DNA of 64,000 bases, taken from contig JAJFTV010000033.1 in assembly GCA_021372725.1 (NCBI GenBank), positions 1 to 64,000 of the forward strand, given 5' to 3'. The notes under the pieces were generated by a model. The model was not told the origin of the DNA and did not search any database. It worked only from the letters and a program-made list of their open reading frames with translations. The DNA is from Chloroflexota bacterium. Its GTDB lineage: Bacteria > Chloroflexota > Anaerolineae > Anaerolineales > Anaerolineaceae. The position numbers were made by a program, and so were the translations under genes. Shown here one piece after another: positions 15,534 to 23,049 of this stretch (positions are counted from its first letter, which is position 1; each line of letters starts with the position of its first letter).

Positions 15534-17735
15534 TCATTCTCCGCACAGGTATTTGATGAAATGCTCTGCGTTACGTTTGAACATATAACGGATGTCCTGG
15601 GGTTTGCGGGTAAGATGCCGCGAGTCGGGCAGCAGCAGCAGCTCGTAGGGTTTATCGGCGGCGATCAGGGCATTGATCAGGCGGGCGGTATGGCGAAAAT
15701 GGACATTTTCATCAATCAGGCCATGGATGATCAGCAGATTCCCCTTCAGGTTAGCCACATAGTGCTGGGCACTGCCCAGTTCATATCCTTGCGGATTGAG
15801 CTGGGGTGTGCTCATATATCGCTCGGTATAGTGGGTGTCGTATCCGTCATAATTTGTCACCGGAGCGCCTGCCACGGCAGCCCGGAATACATGCGGAGCC
15901 TGCATCAGGCACATCAGCGACATATAGCCGCCATAGCTCCAGCCGTATACCCCCACCCGTTTTGGATCGGCCAGGCCGCGTTGGACAAGGTAACCTACCC
16001 CATCCACCTGGTCTTCCACCTCGGTGATGCCCATGCGGTGTTTGATGACACCCTCAAATGCCAGGCCGCGGCGGGCGCTGCCCTGATTATCCAGCCGGAA
16101 GACCAGGAATCCCTGGCTGGCCAGGTATTGATCCTGCATGCTGGCCGTCAGGCTCCAGTGATCGATCACCCGCTGGGCGTGCGGCCCGCCATAGACGCTG
16201 ACGATCGTGGGGAAAGGCCCCTTGCCATACGAAGCCGGCGGGTAATAGATGGCGCCGTGCAACAGAATGCCTTTTCGATTGTGGAGGGTGACAAACTCCG
16301 GCTGCGGAAGATCCAGTTCCGCCAGGCGCGGGTCCTGGTTGGTGAAAAGATTTTGCAGTAGGCTGCCGTCTTTGAGGGAATGCAGATTGACGGTGACGGG
16401 CTGCGACAGGCTGGCGAAGGTATCCACATAGAGGGTTTTGGCGTTGTTCAGGACGATCTGGTGCATTCCTCTTTCGGCACTGATCTGCTTTGTTTCAGGG
16501 TTGAGAAGGGAAGCCTGATAAAAATGTTTTTCGCGCACATCCGCTTTGGTGGCAGTGAAATATACCATTCCGGTTTCTTCATCCACTCCGCAAAGTTCAT
16601 CGACCATCCAGTCTCCGGCGGTCACCTGGCGGATGAGTTTTCCGGTCATATCGTACAGGTACAGGTGCCGGAAACCGCTCCGCTCGGAAGCCCACAAGAA
16701 ACCGGCTTGATCTTTTTCGTTAATTTTTTTCAAGGGATGGAACATGTTGTGCAAATTAATCCAGACCGGGCTGATCTCTTTTAATAATCGGGATTGTACG
16801 CCGGTTTGCGGGTTAAATTGCACCAGCTCCAGTGTGTCCTGCAAACGGTTCTCCAACTGCGCGGCCAGGCTGCCGTTGGGAAGCCATTGCACACGCGCCA
16901 GGTATTCATATTCCCGGGAGTCAATTTGCATCCAGACGGGTTCACCGCCCCGGGCGGGTATGACAGCCAGGCGGACGATAGCATTGGCAGCTCCGGCGAA
17001 GGGATAGCGGTGGTCTTCCTGCGCAATTTCACCGGGCGTATCCTTACCCTGATGGACGATCCTGTAGACCGGGATATGCGTTTCATCCACCTCGGTAAAG
17101 GCAATCCAGTTACTATCCTTTGACCACCAGTAGCCGCACATCCGCCCCATTTCTTCCTGGGCGATATACTCCGCCAGACCGTGGGTCTTGCCGGTGCCGC
17201 GCGCTCCGTGTGTGATCTGTTGAGCCTGCCCGCCTTCAACCGGGATGACGTAAATTTCTGCATCCTGTACAAAGGAAACCCGGTTGCCGTCCGGCGAGAA
17301 CTGCGGGTCCAGTGCCGGCGTCCCTGCACAATCAAACAGCAGGCGCAGCGGGGTATCCGGCTGATCCAACAGGTAAAGACTGCCCTGAAAAGGGACAAGA
17401 ATTCTGTTTTGCTTGTCATTCCAGATGTACTGTGTAATGCCCAGGGATACCTGGCGCATCCGTTCCCGCAGCAGTTCTTCCTCAGGTGAAAGCTGGCCTT
17501 CCTGCATATTGGCATCCGGTGGAGTGGCGAGCAATCTGGTTTGCCCGTTTTCTGTATCAAAGGCATAAAGGGTTTGGGTAAGACCGCCTTCAGCAGCAAA
17601 AAGGTATGTAACCAGTTTTCCATCCGGGCTGAACTGAATGGATGCCGGAGCATTCAAACCCGGCGCAGGCCGCTGAATGGCATCTTCAAGGGTAACATGC
17701 CGTTTGGGATTTGGATGGATAGCAGTGGTATTCAT
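15534..17735 (-). CDS. S9 family peptidase, dipeptidyl peptidase IV type
   Basis: The enzyme removes N-terminal dipeptides, usually X-Pro. The 733 residues form an N-terminal beta-propeller (about 30-480) and an alpha/beta hydrolase domain. The catalytic triad is Ser600 in GWSYGGYMS, Asp675 in GLIDENVH and His707 in DSRHLTR; the oxyanion segment is SVYGGPHAQRV. QEEMGR...GYWWS supplies the paired Glu residues that bind the free N-terminus in DPP-IV, which supports the dipeptidyl rather than the oligopeptidase subtype. No signal peptide is seen, so it probably acts on imported or internal peptides. CAGGAG precedes the ATG. It leads an operon with alkA-like, methyltransferase and serine-hydrolase genes. 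Confidence 0.93.
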   Translation of the reverse strand: MNTTAIHPNPKRHVTLEDAIQRPAPGLNAPASIQFSPDGKLVTYLFAAEGGLTQTLYAFDTENGQTRLLATPPDANMQEGQLSPEEELLRERMRQVSLGITQYIWNDKQNRILVPFQGSLYLLDQPDTPLRLLFDCAGTPALDPQFSPDGNRVSFVQDAEIYVIPVEGGQAQQITHGARGTGKTHGLAEYIAQEEMGRMCGYWWSKDSNWIAFTEVDETHIPVYRIVHQGKDTPGEIAQEDHRYPFAGAANAIVRLAVIPARGGEPVWMQIDSREYEYLARVQWLPNGSLAAQLENRLQDTLELVQFNPQTGVQSRLLKEISPVWINLHNMFHPLKKINEKDQAGFLWASERSGFRHLYLYDMTGKLIRQVTAGDWMVDELCGVDEETGMVYFTATKADVREKHFYQASLLNPETKQISAERGMHQIVLNNAKTLYVDTFASLSQPVTVNLHSLKDGSLLQNLFTNQDPRLAELDLPQPEFVTLHNRKGILLHGAIYYPPASYGKGPFPTIVSVYGGPHAQRVIDHWSLTASMQDQYLASQGFLVFRLDNQGSARRGLAFEGVIKHRMGITEVEDQVDGVGYLVQRGLADPKRVGVYGWSYGGYMSLMCLMQAPHVFRAAVAGAPVTNYDGYDTHYTERYMSTPQLNPQGYELGSAQHYVANLKGNLLIIHGLIDENVHFRHTARLINALIAADKPYELLLLPDSRHLTRKPQDIRYMFKRNAEHFIKYLCGE

Positions 17736-18281
17736 AAAATCTCCTGATTGGACGGTCTAATTCATAAGATTTGCATTCCGAATGCAGATTTCAGCTCATC
17801 ATGCAACAAGATTGCATATTGCAGCCCCATTTCATGGTGTGACCCTGCACTTCCAGCATGGATACCATCGCGGGGTAGCAGTACAAAAAGTCATTTGAGA
17901 GGTTCATTTCACGCTTTCACTGTGAATTTCATCCAGCAATGGATGCGGTTGAATACTTCCATTTATCTCGCAGATTATTTTCCATGTTGTGTTTTTACTC
18001 CGATCATTGCTTTTTCCATGATTTTTAAGCCCATCCCCCTTCCCAAAAATGGAAAGGGGTGAAAAAACGTTGATTTGTGGGGTGACAAAGTTGAATCGTA
18101 ATAAAATTCTTCACAAGCTGTGAGGCGGAATTAACACCTCTTTCCTGTCCAGGGAAGGAGAACGCGGGGGTGGGTAACAGCATGGAAACTAGCAAATAAC
18201 CGGGTTTATGCATGTAATTGAACTCTTCATTTTATGAAATGAAATTCTTCAACACCCTCAAGCAGGATGGTTGACAGAGAA
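17736..18281. other. Intergenic region between folP and the DPP-IV operon
   Basis: About 550 bases without a convincing gene. The left end holds the leader of the DPP-IV gene, including a perfect inverted repeat at 17772-17786. The middle has low-complexity, palindromic pieces (CCCTTCCC and AAAGGGG around 18038-18060) that could be worn repeat sequence. The short open stretches have no ribosome site. I see no tRNA or obvious terminator. Confidence 0.5.
17772..17786. promoter_or_regulatory. Operator-like inverted repeat before the DPP-IV gene
   Basis: TGCATTC and GAATGCA are exact reverse complements separated by one base, 36 bases upstream of the DPP-IV start. The size and place suit a repressor site, but no regulator gene is nearby. 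Confidence 0.35.
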
Positions 18282-19163
18282 TCAACCGTGAAACGGTAAA
18301 GGTCGAACGATGGCATCGGTCATGCGGGCGACGCGCACCATGTATTCGACATCGTGCACCCGAATGATATCTGCCCCACGTGCAATTCCCACTGCAATGG
18401 CCGCAGCCGTTCCTTCAACGCGTTGGTCGGGCGGCAGGTTAAGTGTATAGCCGATAAACGATTTGCGCGATGGGCCAAGCAATACCGGATAGCCAAGCGC
18501 ACAGATTTCATTCAATCGGTTCAGCAATTCCAGGTTTTGTTCACGTGTTTTTCCAAAGCCAATGCCGGGATCCACAATGATTCTGTCAGTTTTCACACCC
18601 GCCCGCATGGCAAGGATGACACTCTGCATGAGACCATCCTTCACATCCTCAAGCAGATTTTTATACTCCACGTTGGTATAACGGCCACCCAGCCGTTTTT
18701 GCAGGCTGACGTCAGACGGGCGGCTGCGATTATGCATCAAAATCAGGGGTGCGCCGGTATGGGCAGCCAGATCGGCAATGGCCGGGTCTGCCTGAAGGCC
18801 CCAAATATCGTTAATCCAGTCTGCGCCGGCTTCGATTGCCGCGCGGGCTGTTTCGGATTTGTAGGTATCCACAGACAACCAGGTGTCCGGCAGGTTCTCA
18901 GCCAGGCATTGGATGACCGGAACCAGCCTGCTTGTTTCAACTTCAACACTGACAGCCTGCGCCCCGGGACGCGTACTTTCAGCCCCGATATCCAAAATAT
19001 CTGCTCCGGCTGCCACAAAAGCTTGCGCCTGCTTCAATGCGTCTGCTACGGGATCTTCACCTTGCAGCAGCCCGTCACCGGAAAAGCTGTCGGGTGTGAT
19101 GTTGATGATCCCCATGATATAGGTGCGTTTACCCCATTCAGGCAAAATCACCTTGCCTGTCAT
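18282..19163 (-). CDS. folP: Dihydropteroate synthase
   Basis: FolP joins 4-aminobenzoate to the pterin pyrophosphate made by FolK. The 293-residue TIM barrel shows NITPDSFSGDG (21-31), ADILDIGAESTRPGA, the VDTYKSE strand, DWINDIWGL, LMHNRS, VDPGIGFGKT, VLLGPSRKSF, and IRVHDVEYM near the end: all of the family's pterin and phosphate ligands. The start at 19163 is chosen because it overlaps the folK stop by four bases (ATGA). It is the last gene of a six-gene minus-strand operon that begins at 22747. Confidence 0.96.
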   Translation of the reverse strand: MTGKVILPEWGKRTYIMGIINITPDSFSGDGLLQGEDPVADALKQAQAFVAAGADILDIGAESTRPGAQAVSVEVETSRLVPVIQCLAENLPDTWLSVDTYKSETARAAIEAGADWINDIWGLQADPAIADLAAHTGAPLILMHNRSRPSDVSLQKRLGGRYTNVEYKNLLEDVKDGLMQSVILAMRAGVKTDRIIVDPGIGFGKTREQNLELLNRLNEICALGYPVLLGPSRKSFIGYTLNLPPDQRVEGTAAAIAVGIARGADIIRVHDVEYMVRVARMTDAIVRPLPFHG

Positions 19164-19660
19164 TCTTTTTCTCCCGATTCGGTATAACGGGTGACACCGG
19201 AGCAATCGATCTCCGCCATCAGTTGTTGGATGGTCTTGCCCAATACAGGGTGGATAAAGTCCGGGATCAAGTCAGCCAGCGGCACCAGAACAAAGGCACG
19301 TTCGGGGAAAAACGGGTGCGGGATGGTAATACCCTCCTGCTCAATGATCCGGCTGCCGTATAATACGATATCCATGTCAATAACCCGCGGCCCGTTCTTA
19401 AAGTTGGGTGTCCGCCCCATTTCTTTTTCAAGGTGTTTCATTACCGAAACGAGCTCAACGGGGGCGATTTCGGTTTCGATTTCGACAACCTGGTTGAGAA
19501 AACGAGGTTGGTTCAGATAACCCCACGGCTCGGTTTCGTAAACCGGAGAAACCCGCAGCACCGAAATACCCGCATAATCATTCAGCTTGTTGATGGCAAC
19601 TTGAAGTTTTGATTGTCGGTCTCCAAGATTACTGCCTGTCGATAGATATACCTTTGTCAC
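19160..19660 (-). CDS. folK: 6-hydroxymethyl-7,8-dihydropterin pyrophosphokinase
   Basis: FolK transfers pyrophosphate from ATP to hydroxymethyl-dihydropterin, the step before FolP. The 166 residues have the family signature: STGSNLGDR near the N-terminus, SPVYETEPWGY, FLNQVVEIET, and the metal-binding stretch GPRVIDMDIVLYG, then IPHPFFPERAFVLVPLADL. It overlaps hom upstream and folP downstream by four bases each, so the three are translationally coupled. No folB or folE is visible in the window. Confidence 0.96.
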   Translation of the reverse strand: MTKVYLSTGSNLGDRQSKLQVAINKLNDYAGISVLRVSPVYETEPWGYLNQPRFLNQVVEIETEIAPVELVSVMKHLEKEMGRTPNFKNGPRVIDMDIVLYGSRIIEQEGITIPHPFFPERAFVLVPLADLIPDFIHPVLGKTIQQLMAEIDCSGVTRYTESGEKE

Positions 19661-20688
19661 TGTATCACCCCTTTTCCACGCACAGCGTTGATTAAATCGG
19701 CCAACAAACCATAGGCGGTGGTCTCCGGTCCAGGGTCACTTTCGACGATACCCAGACCCGGCAGCATATCGGTATCAAACTGGATGTAAGAGCTGGTGCC
19801 GTTTATGTTAAACATTGGTGAAGAAGATTTTACTCGCTCCGGCCTCACCGTTGCAATGATCGTTTCTGCGCTGCACCGGGCGCTGCAAACCAGTTTCCAT
19901 CGCTCGCCTGCGGCTGTTGCTTCTTCGATCATCCGGGACGATATGCCGCGTATGCCGGTGCGCTCTACCATATATGGTGTCATCGGGCGATCCATCAACA
20001 CAGTTGTCAGGGCAGCAACTTTTACCGCTGCGTCCCAACCATCCACATCCGCATCGGGGTCAGTCTCGGTGATACCAATGGATTGAGCAAATCGTACAGC
20101 CTGGTCGAGGGTTTCACCATTTCTCATTCTTTCCAGTATCAAATTGGTGCATGAATTAAGAATGCCGGTGAAACCATTCAGTTCTGCAACGGGCAGTGCT
20201 TCGCGGAATAATGAGAAGATGGGTGCGCCGTCCATGACCGCCGATTCAAACATAAATTTCGAATGATGCTGCAAAGCCAACGCAGATAATTCCCTGTATC
20301 CGTACACAACAGGCCCCTTGTTGGCAGTGATGCCAAGCATGCCGCGCTTCAAGGCTGTTTTTAGATAATCTATTGCCGGTTGTCCGGTTTCATGATTGGT
20401 GGGTGAATTTTCAAATAGCACATTAGCAGGACATGTTTGAACGAATTCGATGATCGAGGAAGGTACCGGCATTTTTGACAATGCACTGATGTCAGAGGTA
20501 TGCAGAATCTGATCAAGATCAAACCCGTCTGGATCGATTGCAATGCCATGATGACCGGTAGCAATTCCAGTGATCCTGAACCGTATCCCGTGCTGCTCCA
20601 ACAGGACATCCCGTTTTTCTTGGAGTAAACAGATCAGAGACCTTCCCACATTACCAAATCCGACAAGTGCAAATGACAGATCGACCAT
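19657..20688 (-). CDS. hom: Homoserine dehydrogenase
   Basis: This enzyme reduces aspartate semialdehyde to homoserine, the branch to threonine and methionine. The 343-residue single-domain form lacks the ACT regulatory domain of the longer enzymes, so it may not be inhibited by threonine. It shows ALVGFGNVGRSL for NAD(P), PANVLFENSPT, ITANKGPV with the conserved Lys124, MDGAPIFSLFR, LNGFTGILNSCTNLIL and the catalytic ETDPDADVDGWDAAVK. It lies 21 bases after the kinase-like gene and overlaps folK by four bases. The pairing of threonine and folate genes is unusual and may reflect only shared transcription. Confidence 0.93.
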   Translation of the reverse strand: MVDLSFALVGFGNVGRSLICLLQEKRDVLLEQHGIRFRITGIATGHHGIAIDPDGFDLDQILHTSDISALSKMPVPSSIIEFVQTCPANVLFENSPTNHETGQPAIDYLKTALKRGMLGITANKGPVVYGYRELSALALQHHSKFMFESAVMDGAPIFSLFREALPVAELNGFTGILNSCTNLILERMRNGETLDQAVRFAQSIGITETDPDADVDGWDAAVKVAALTTVLMDRPMTPYMVERTGIRGISSRMIEEATAAGERWKLVCSARCSAETIIATVRPERVKSSSPMFNINGTSSYIQFDTDMLPGLGIVESDPGPETTAYGLLADLINAVRGKGVIQ

Positions 20689-20709
20689 ATCGACTCCAGG
20701 AACAGTATT

Positions 20710-21465
20710 TTATACCGGCGGCCAGGGAAATTGGCGTTGCTTTTCATCCGGCTTGGGGAAAACCCGACTTTTCAACAAGTTCATTCCGCGTTGACGCAGG
20801 GCATCGATTTCTTCCGGTAATATCAGCCGTCCCAGATTTTGTTGCAATGGTTCATCATTCGTCAGTTTGTGCAGGAACTCTTCCACATCCGCCAGCAGAT
20901 TATCCGGGATGGGTGTGCCGGAGAAGTCCCACACTACGGTACGCAATTTGTCCTGTTTATGAAAACACAAACCGTGATCGATCAACCAGATATGCCTGTT
21001 GTTATCGATCAAAAAATGACCACCTTTCCGGTCGGCATTATTAATCAGCAGATCAAAAACGACAACCGGCCGTGTTCTTTCAATATCTGCCGGGCTGAAA
21101 TTGAAATAATGATAGTTGGGGTCATGCTCGATGTAGACTTGCACCGAGCCCGGCCCCAGCGGGCCGTCCATCCGGAAAACCACCGGGGGTACCAACTCCC
21201 ACCCCAGGGCTTCCGAAACCAGATATGCGGCAGCTTCCCGTTTTTCAAGGCTTCCATAGGGGAAATCCCACAGCGGGCGTTCTCCACGCACAGGTTTGTA
21301 GACGGCAATGAACCGGCCAGGCGGTGAAATCACCTCCACCAGCAGAGTGTAATTGGAACCGGGAATAAATTGACCTTGCAGTTCCAGCTTGCCTGTTTGC
21401 AGGCAGTCAAGGAGGATATCTTTAGGAAACACATCCACAGAAAGTCCGCCAATACAGCAGATCAA
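20710..21465 (-). CDS. SCO1664-family protein, PI-kinase-like fold
   Basis: This family (TIGR03843 type) is known mainly from Actinobacteria, where it occurs with DUF3090, and is reported in Chloroflexi; weak similarity to phosphatidylinositol 3-/4-kinases has been noted. In the 251 residues kinase-like positions are visible: Lys57 in AVYKPVRG (ATP lysine), Glu77 in the following helix, NNADRKGGH with Asp145 as a likely catalytic loop, and LIDHG (Asp163) in the place of a DFG metal motif. The start TTG at 21465 overlaps the DUF3090 stop; it has no strong ribosome site of its own, so translational coupling is likely, and a GTG further in remains possible. The substrate is unknown. Confidence 0.85.
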   Translation of the reverse strand: MICCIGGLSVDVFPKDILLDCLQTGKLELQGQFIPGSNYTLLVEVISPPGRFIAVYKPVRGERPLWDFPYGSLEKREAAAYLVSEALGWELVPPVVFRMDGPLGPGSVQVYIEHDPNYHYFNFSPADIERTRPVVVFDLLINNADRKGGHFLIDNNRHIWLIDHGLCFHKQDKLRTVVWDFSGTPIPDNLLADVEEFLHKLTNDEPLQQNLGRLILPEEIDALRQRGMNLLKSRVFPKPDEKQRQFPWPPV

Positions 21466-21989
21466 CCATTTTTCCCATTTTTCTTGGGGCAGATGTGACC
21501 GGAAGGATCTTCGGGTTCACCGCAATATGGGCAAATACGTCGTCCACGGTCTGCAACGACCAATCCCCAACTCACCAATGCTTTAATCTGTGCTCGCGTG
21601 CAGTACAATCGGGCGGAAGCGGCTTCTTCAGGCTGTTTGTTGCTGGAAAGCATTTCACGAATGATCAAACTCACCATGTCGTTATCCATATCATAAGACA
21701 AACCCAAATCTCCAACCCGGAATAACGGGTCTACCGGAGGGTGAATATGCATCGTATTTTCATTGTAGTCTGCTGATGCATCCGGCAGGTCAGGATACCG
21801 TTCGGCCAGTTCATTCAGAAACTGTTCCACACCTGCCGCCATCGATTGAATCTGAAATTTCTCAATCAGAAGGGTTAGAGTACGTTCTCCTTTCCAGGCC
21901 TGCAAATAAAATACACGTTTTCCAGGAGCACCGATGGCGTCAGTGGTGATGTGATCGACCGGATTAAAAATGATCTCTTTTTCCGACAT
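21462..21989 (-). CDS. DUF3090 family protein
   Basis: A 175-residue protein of unknown function, family TIGR03847. It has the typical opening EIIFNPVDHITTDAIGAPGKR, here seen as FNPVDHITTDAIG, then FYLQAWKGERTLTLLIEKFQ, and ends in a small zinc-ribbon-like motif with C153, C156, H165 and C167. The C-terminal cysteines suggest metal or nucleic-acid/protein contact. It is coupled to the SCO1664-like gene by a TTGA overlap. In Actinobacteria the two are usually joined by a third, phosphomutase-like protein; here a glutamine amidotransferase stands 38 bases upstream instead. ATG 21989 is preferred over a TTG six codons earlier. Confidence 0.87.
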   Translation of the reverse strand: MSEKEIIFNPVDHITTDAIGAPGKRVFYLQAWKGERTLTLLIEKFQIQSMAAGVEQFLNELAERYPDLPDASADYNENTMHIHPPVDPLFRVGDLGLSYDMDNDMVSLIIREMLSSNKQPEEAASARLYCTRAQIKALVSWGLVVADRGRRICPYCGEPEDPSGHICPKKNGKNG

Positions 21990-22027
21990 TTTATCTACAC
22001 TTTCCAATCCAGTGGTTTTTTATAAGG

Positions 22028-22747
22028 TCAGTTCGAAGATGCGTTGATGAAGGTACGGAACAGGTTGAGCATCGGTTCAATATCGACAAGTTCTTCAGGA
22101 TGCCATTGAACGGCGATACCAAATGGATGATCGGTAAGTTCAATTCCTTCGACAAGTCCGTCGGAGGAGTGCGCAGTTGCCCGCAGATTGCTCCCCAGCT
22201 TGCGCACGCCTTGATGATGAAGGCTGTTTACCCATACATCCTTCTCTCCCAGCACCCGTTGCAGTTTGCTGGAAGATTCTGTTCGAATGGTGTGTGCTAA
22301 AAAGTTACGCGGCAGGTCCGGATAACAGGTATGAAAGAGGACATCCGGAAACTGGTCATAAAGATGCGTATACAGGGTCCCTCCAAGCGCGACATTGACC
22401 AATTCGATCCCGCGGCAGATACCCATAAATGGTTTGTTATTCTTGACCGCCCAGTTGAGCATGGCGATTTCCATTTCATCACGCTCCGGATCCACCTCGG
22501 TAACCTGGGGGTGCATGGGAGTTCCATAACAAGCCGGATTGATATCGACACCGCCGGTGAACAAAATACCACCAAGGGAACCGAGCAGATTGTTGAAGAG
22601 GTCCGGGGCAATGCCGGAGGGTATGATAACCGGTATTCCTCCGGCCCTGAGTACTGCGTGGATATATGAATTATTGATTGCCGTACGGGCCAGTGAATGT
22701 CCCTGCACAAATTGATTCGCTGTGATACCGATGAGAGGGTTAGTCAT
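22028..22747 (-). CDS. Class I glutamine amidotransferase, PuuD-type gamma-glutamyl hydrolase
   Basis: The family hydrolyses gamma-glutamyl amides such as gamma-glutamyl-GABA, or acts as a free-standing amidotransferase. The 239 residues carry the nucleophile elbow MGICRGIELVNVALGG (Cys111), the strand motif GGILFTGGVDINPACYG, VNSLHHQGV, and the His-Glu pair in VQWHPEE. It is the first gene of the operon with DUF3090, the SCO1664-like protein, hom, folK and folP. An extended -10 promoter lies about 60 bases upstream. No putrescine-utilisation genes are near, so the PuuD substrate should not be assumed. Confidence 0.87.
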   Translation of the reverse strand: MTNPLIGITANQFVQGHSLARTAINNSYIHAVLRAGGIPVIIPSGIAPDLFNNLLGSLGGILFTGGVDINPACYGTPMHPQVTEVDPERDEMEIAMLNWAVKNNKPFMGICRGIELVNVALGGTLYTHLYDQFPDVLFHTCYPDLPRNFLAHTIRTESSSKLQRVLGEKDVWVNSLHHQGVRKLGSNLRATAHSSDGLVEGIELTDHPFGIAVQWHPEELVDIEPMLNLFRTFINASSN

Positions 22748-22801
22748 CTTCTATCCTCGAAGTAATGGATCATCACAGGCCTTTACCTGTAATGTCCATA
22801 A

Positions 22802-22828
22802 AGTATACCAGAGAATGATTTTTGACAA
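22802..22828 (-). promoter_or_regulatory. Extended -10 promoter of the amidotransferase-hom-fol operon
   Basis: The minus strand shows TTGTCA (22823-22828), a short 15-base spacer and TGGTATACT, an extended -10 (TATACT at 22802-22807), about 55 bases before the first ATG of the operon. Confidence 0.55.
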
Positions 22829-22983
22829 GTTTGAAACCAGACCGGATAGAGCACACTATAAATAACAGGGGTAAACTTACCTAATATAGCGGAACTGATC
22901 AAGTGAATATGTCTATTCAAGGATGGCTTCTTCCTTTACCAGTATTCTCTTGGTCTTGACTAAAACAACACACAGAGTTAGGG

Positions 22984-23012
22984 TTGTCAGGATTATGAAT
23001 CACCGCTATAAT
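22984..23012 (+). promoter_or_regulatory. Sigma-70-type promoter for the S1 protein gene
   Basis: TTGTCA (22984-22989), exactly 17 bases, then a perfect TATAAT (23007-23012), 37 bases before the start codon. It is one of the best promoter matches in the window. Confidence 0.8.
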
Positions 23013-23049
23013 GTGATGTGACTTTAACGAACCCGGAGAATTTGAAAGC

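Noticed and set aside
15531-16361. 276-codon open frame on the plus strand
   Set aside because: It is antisense to the catalytic domain of the DPP-IV gene, which has an intact triad.
18025-18213. Short minus-strand frame between folP and DPP-IV
   Set aside because: It has no ribosome site, and its sequence lies in palindromic low-information DNA.
18265-18287. Small hairpin GGTTGA/TCAACC at the folP end
   Set aside because: It has only six pairs, overlaps the stop codon and has no U-run; too weak for a terminator call.
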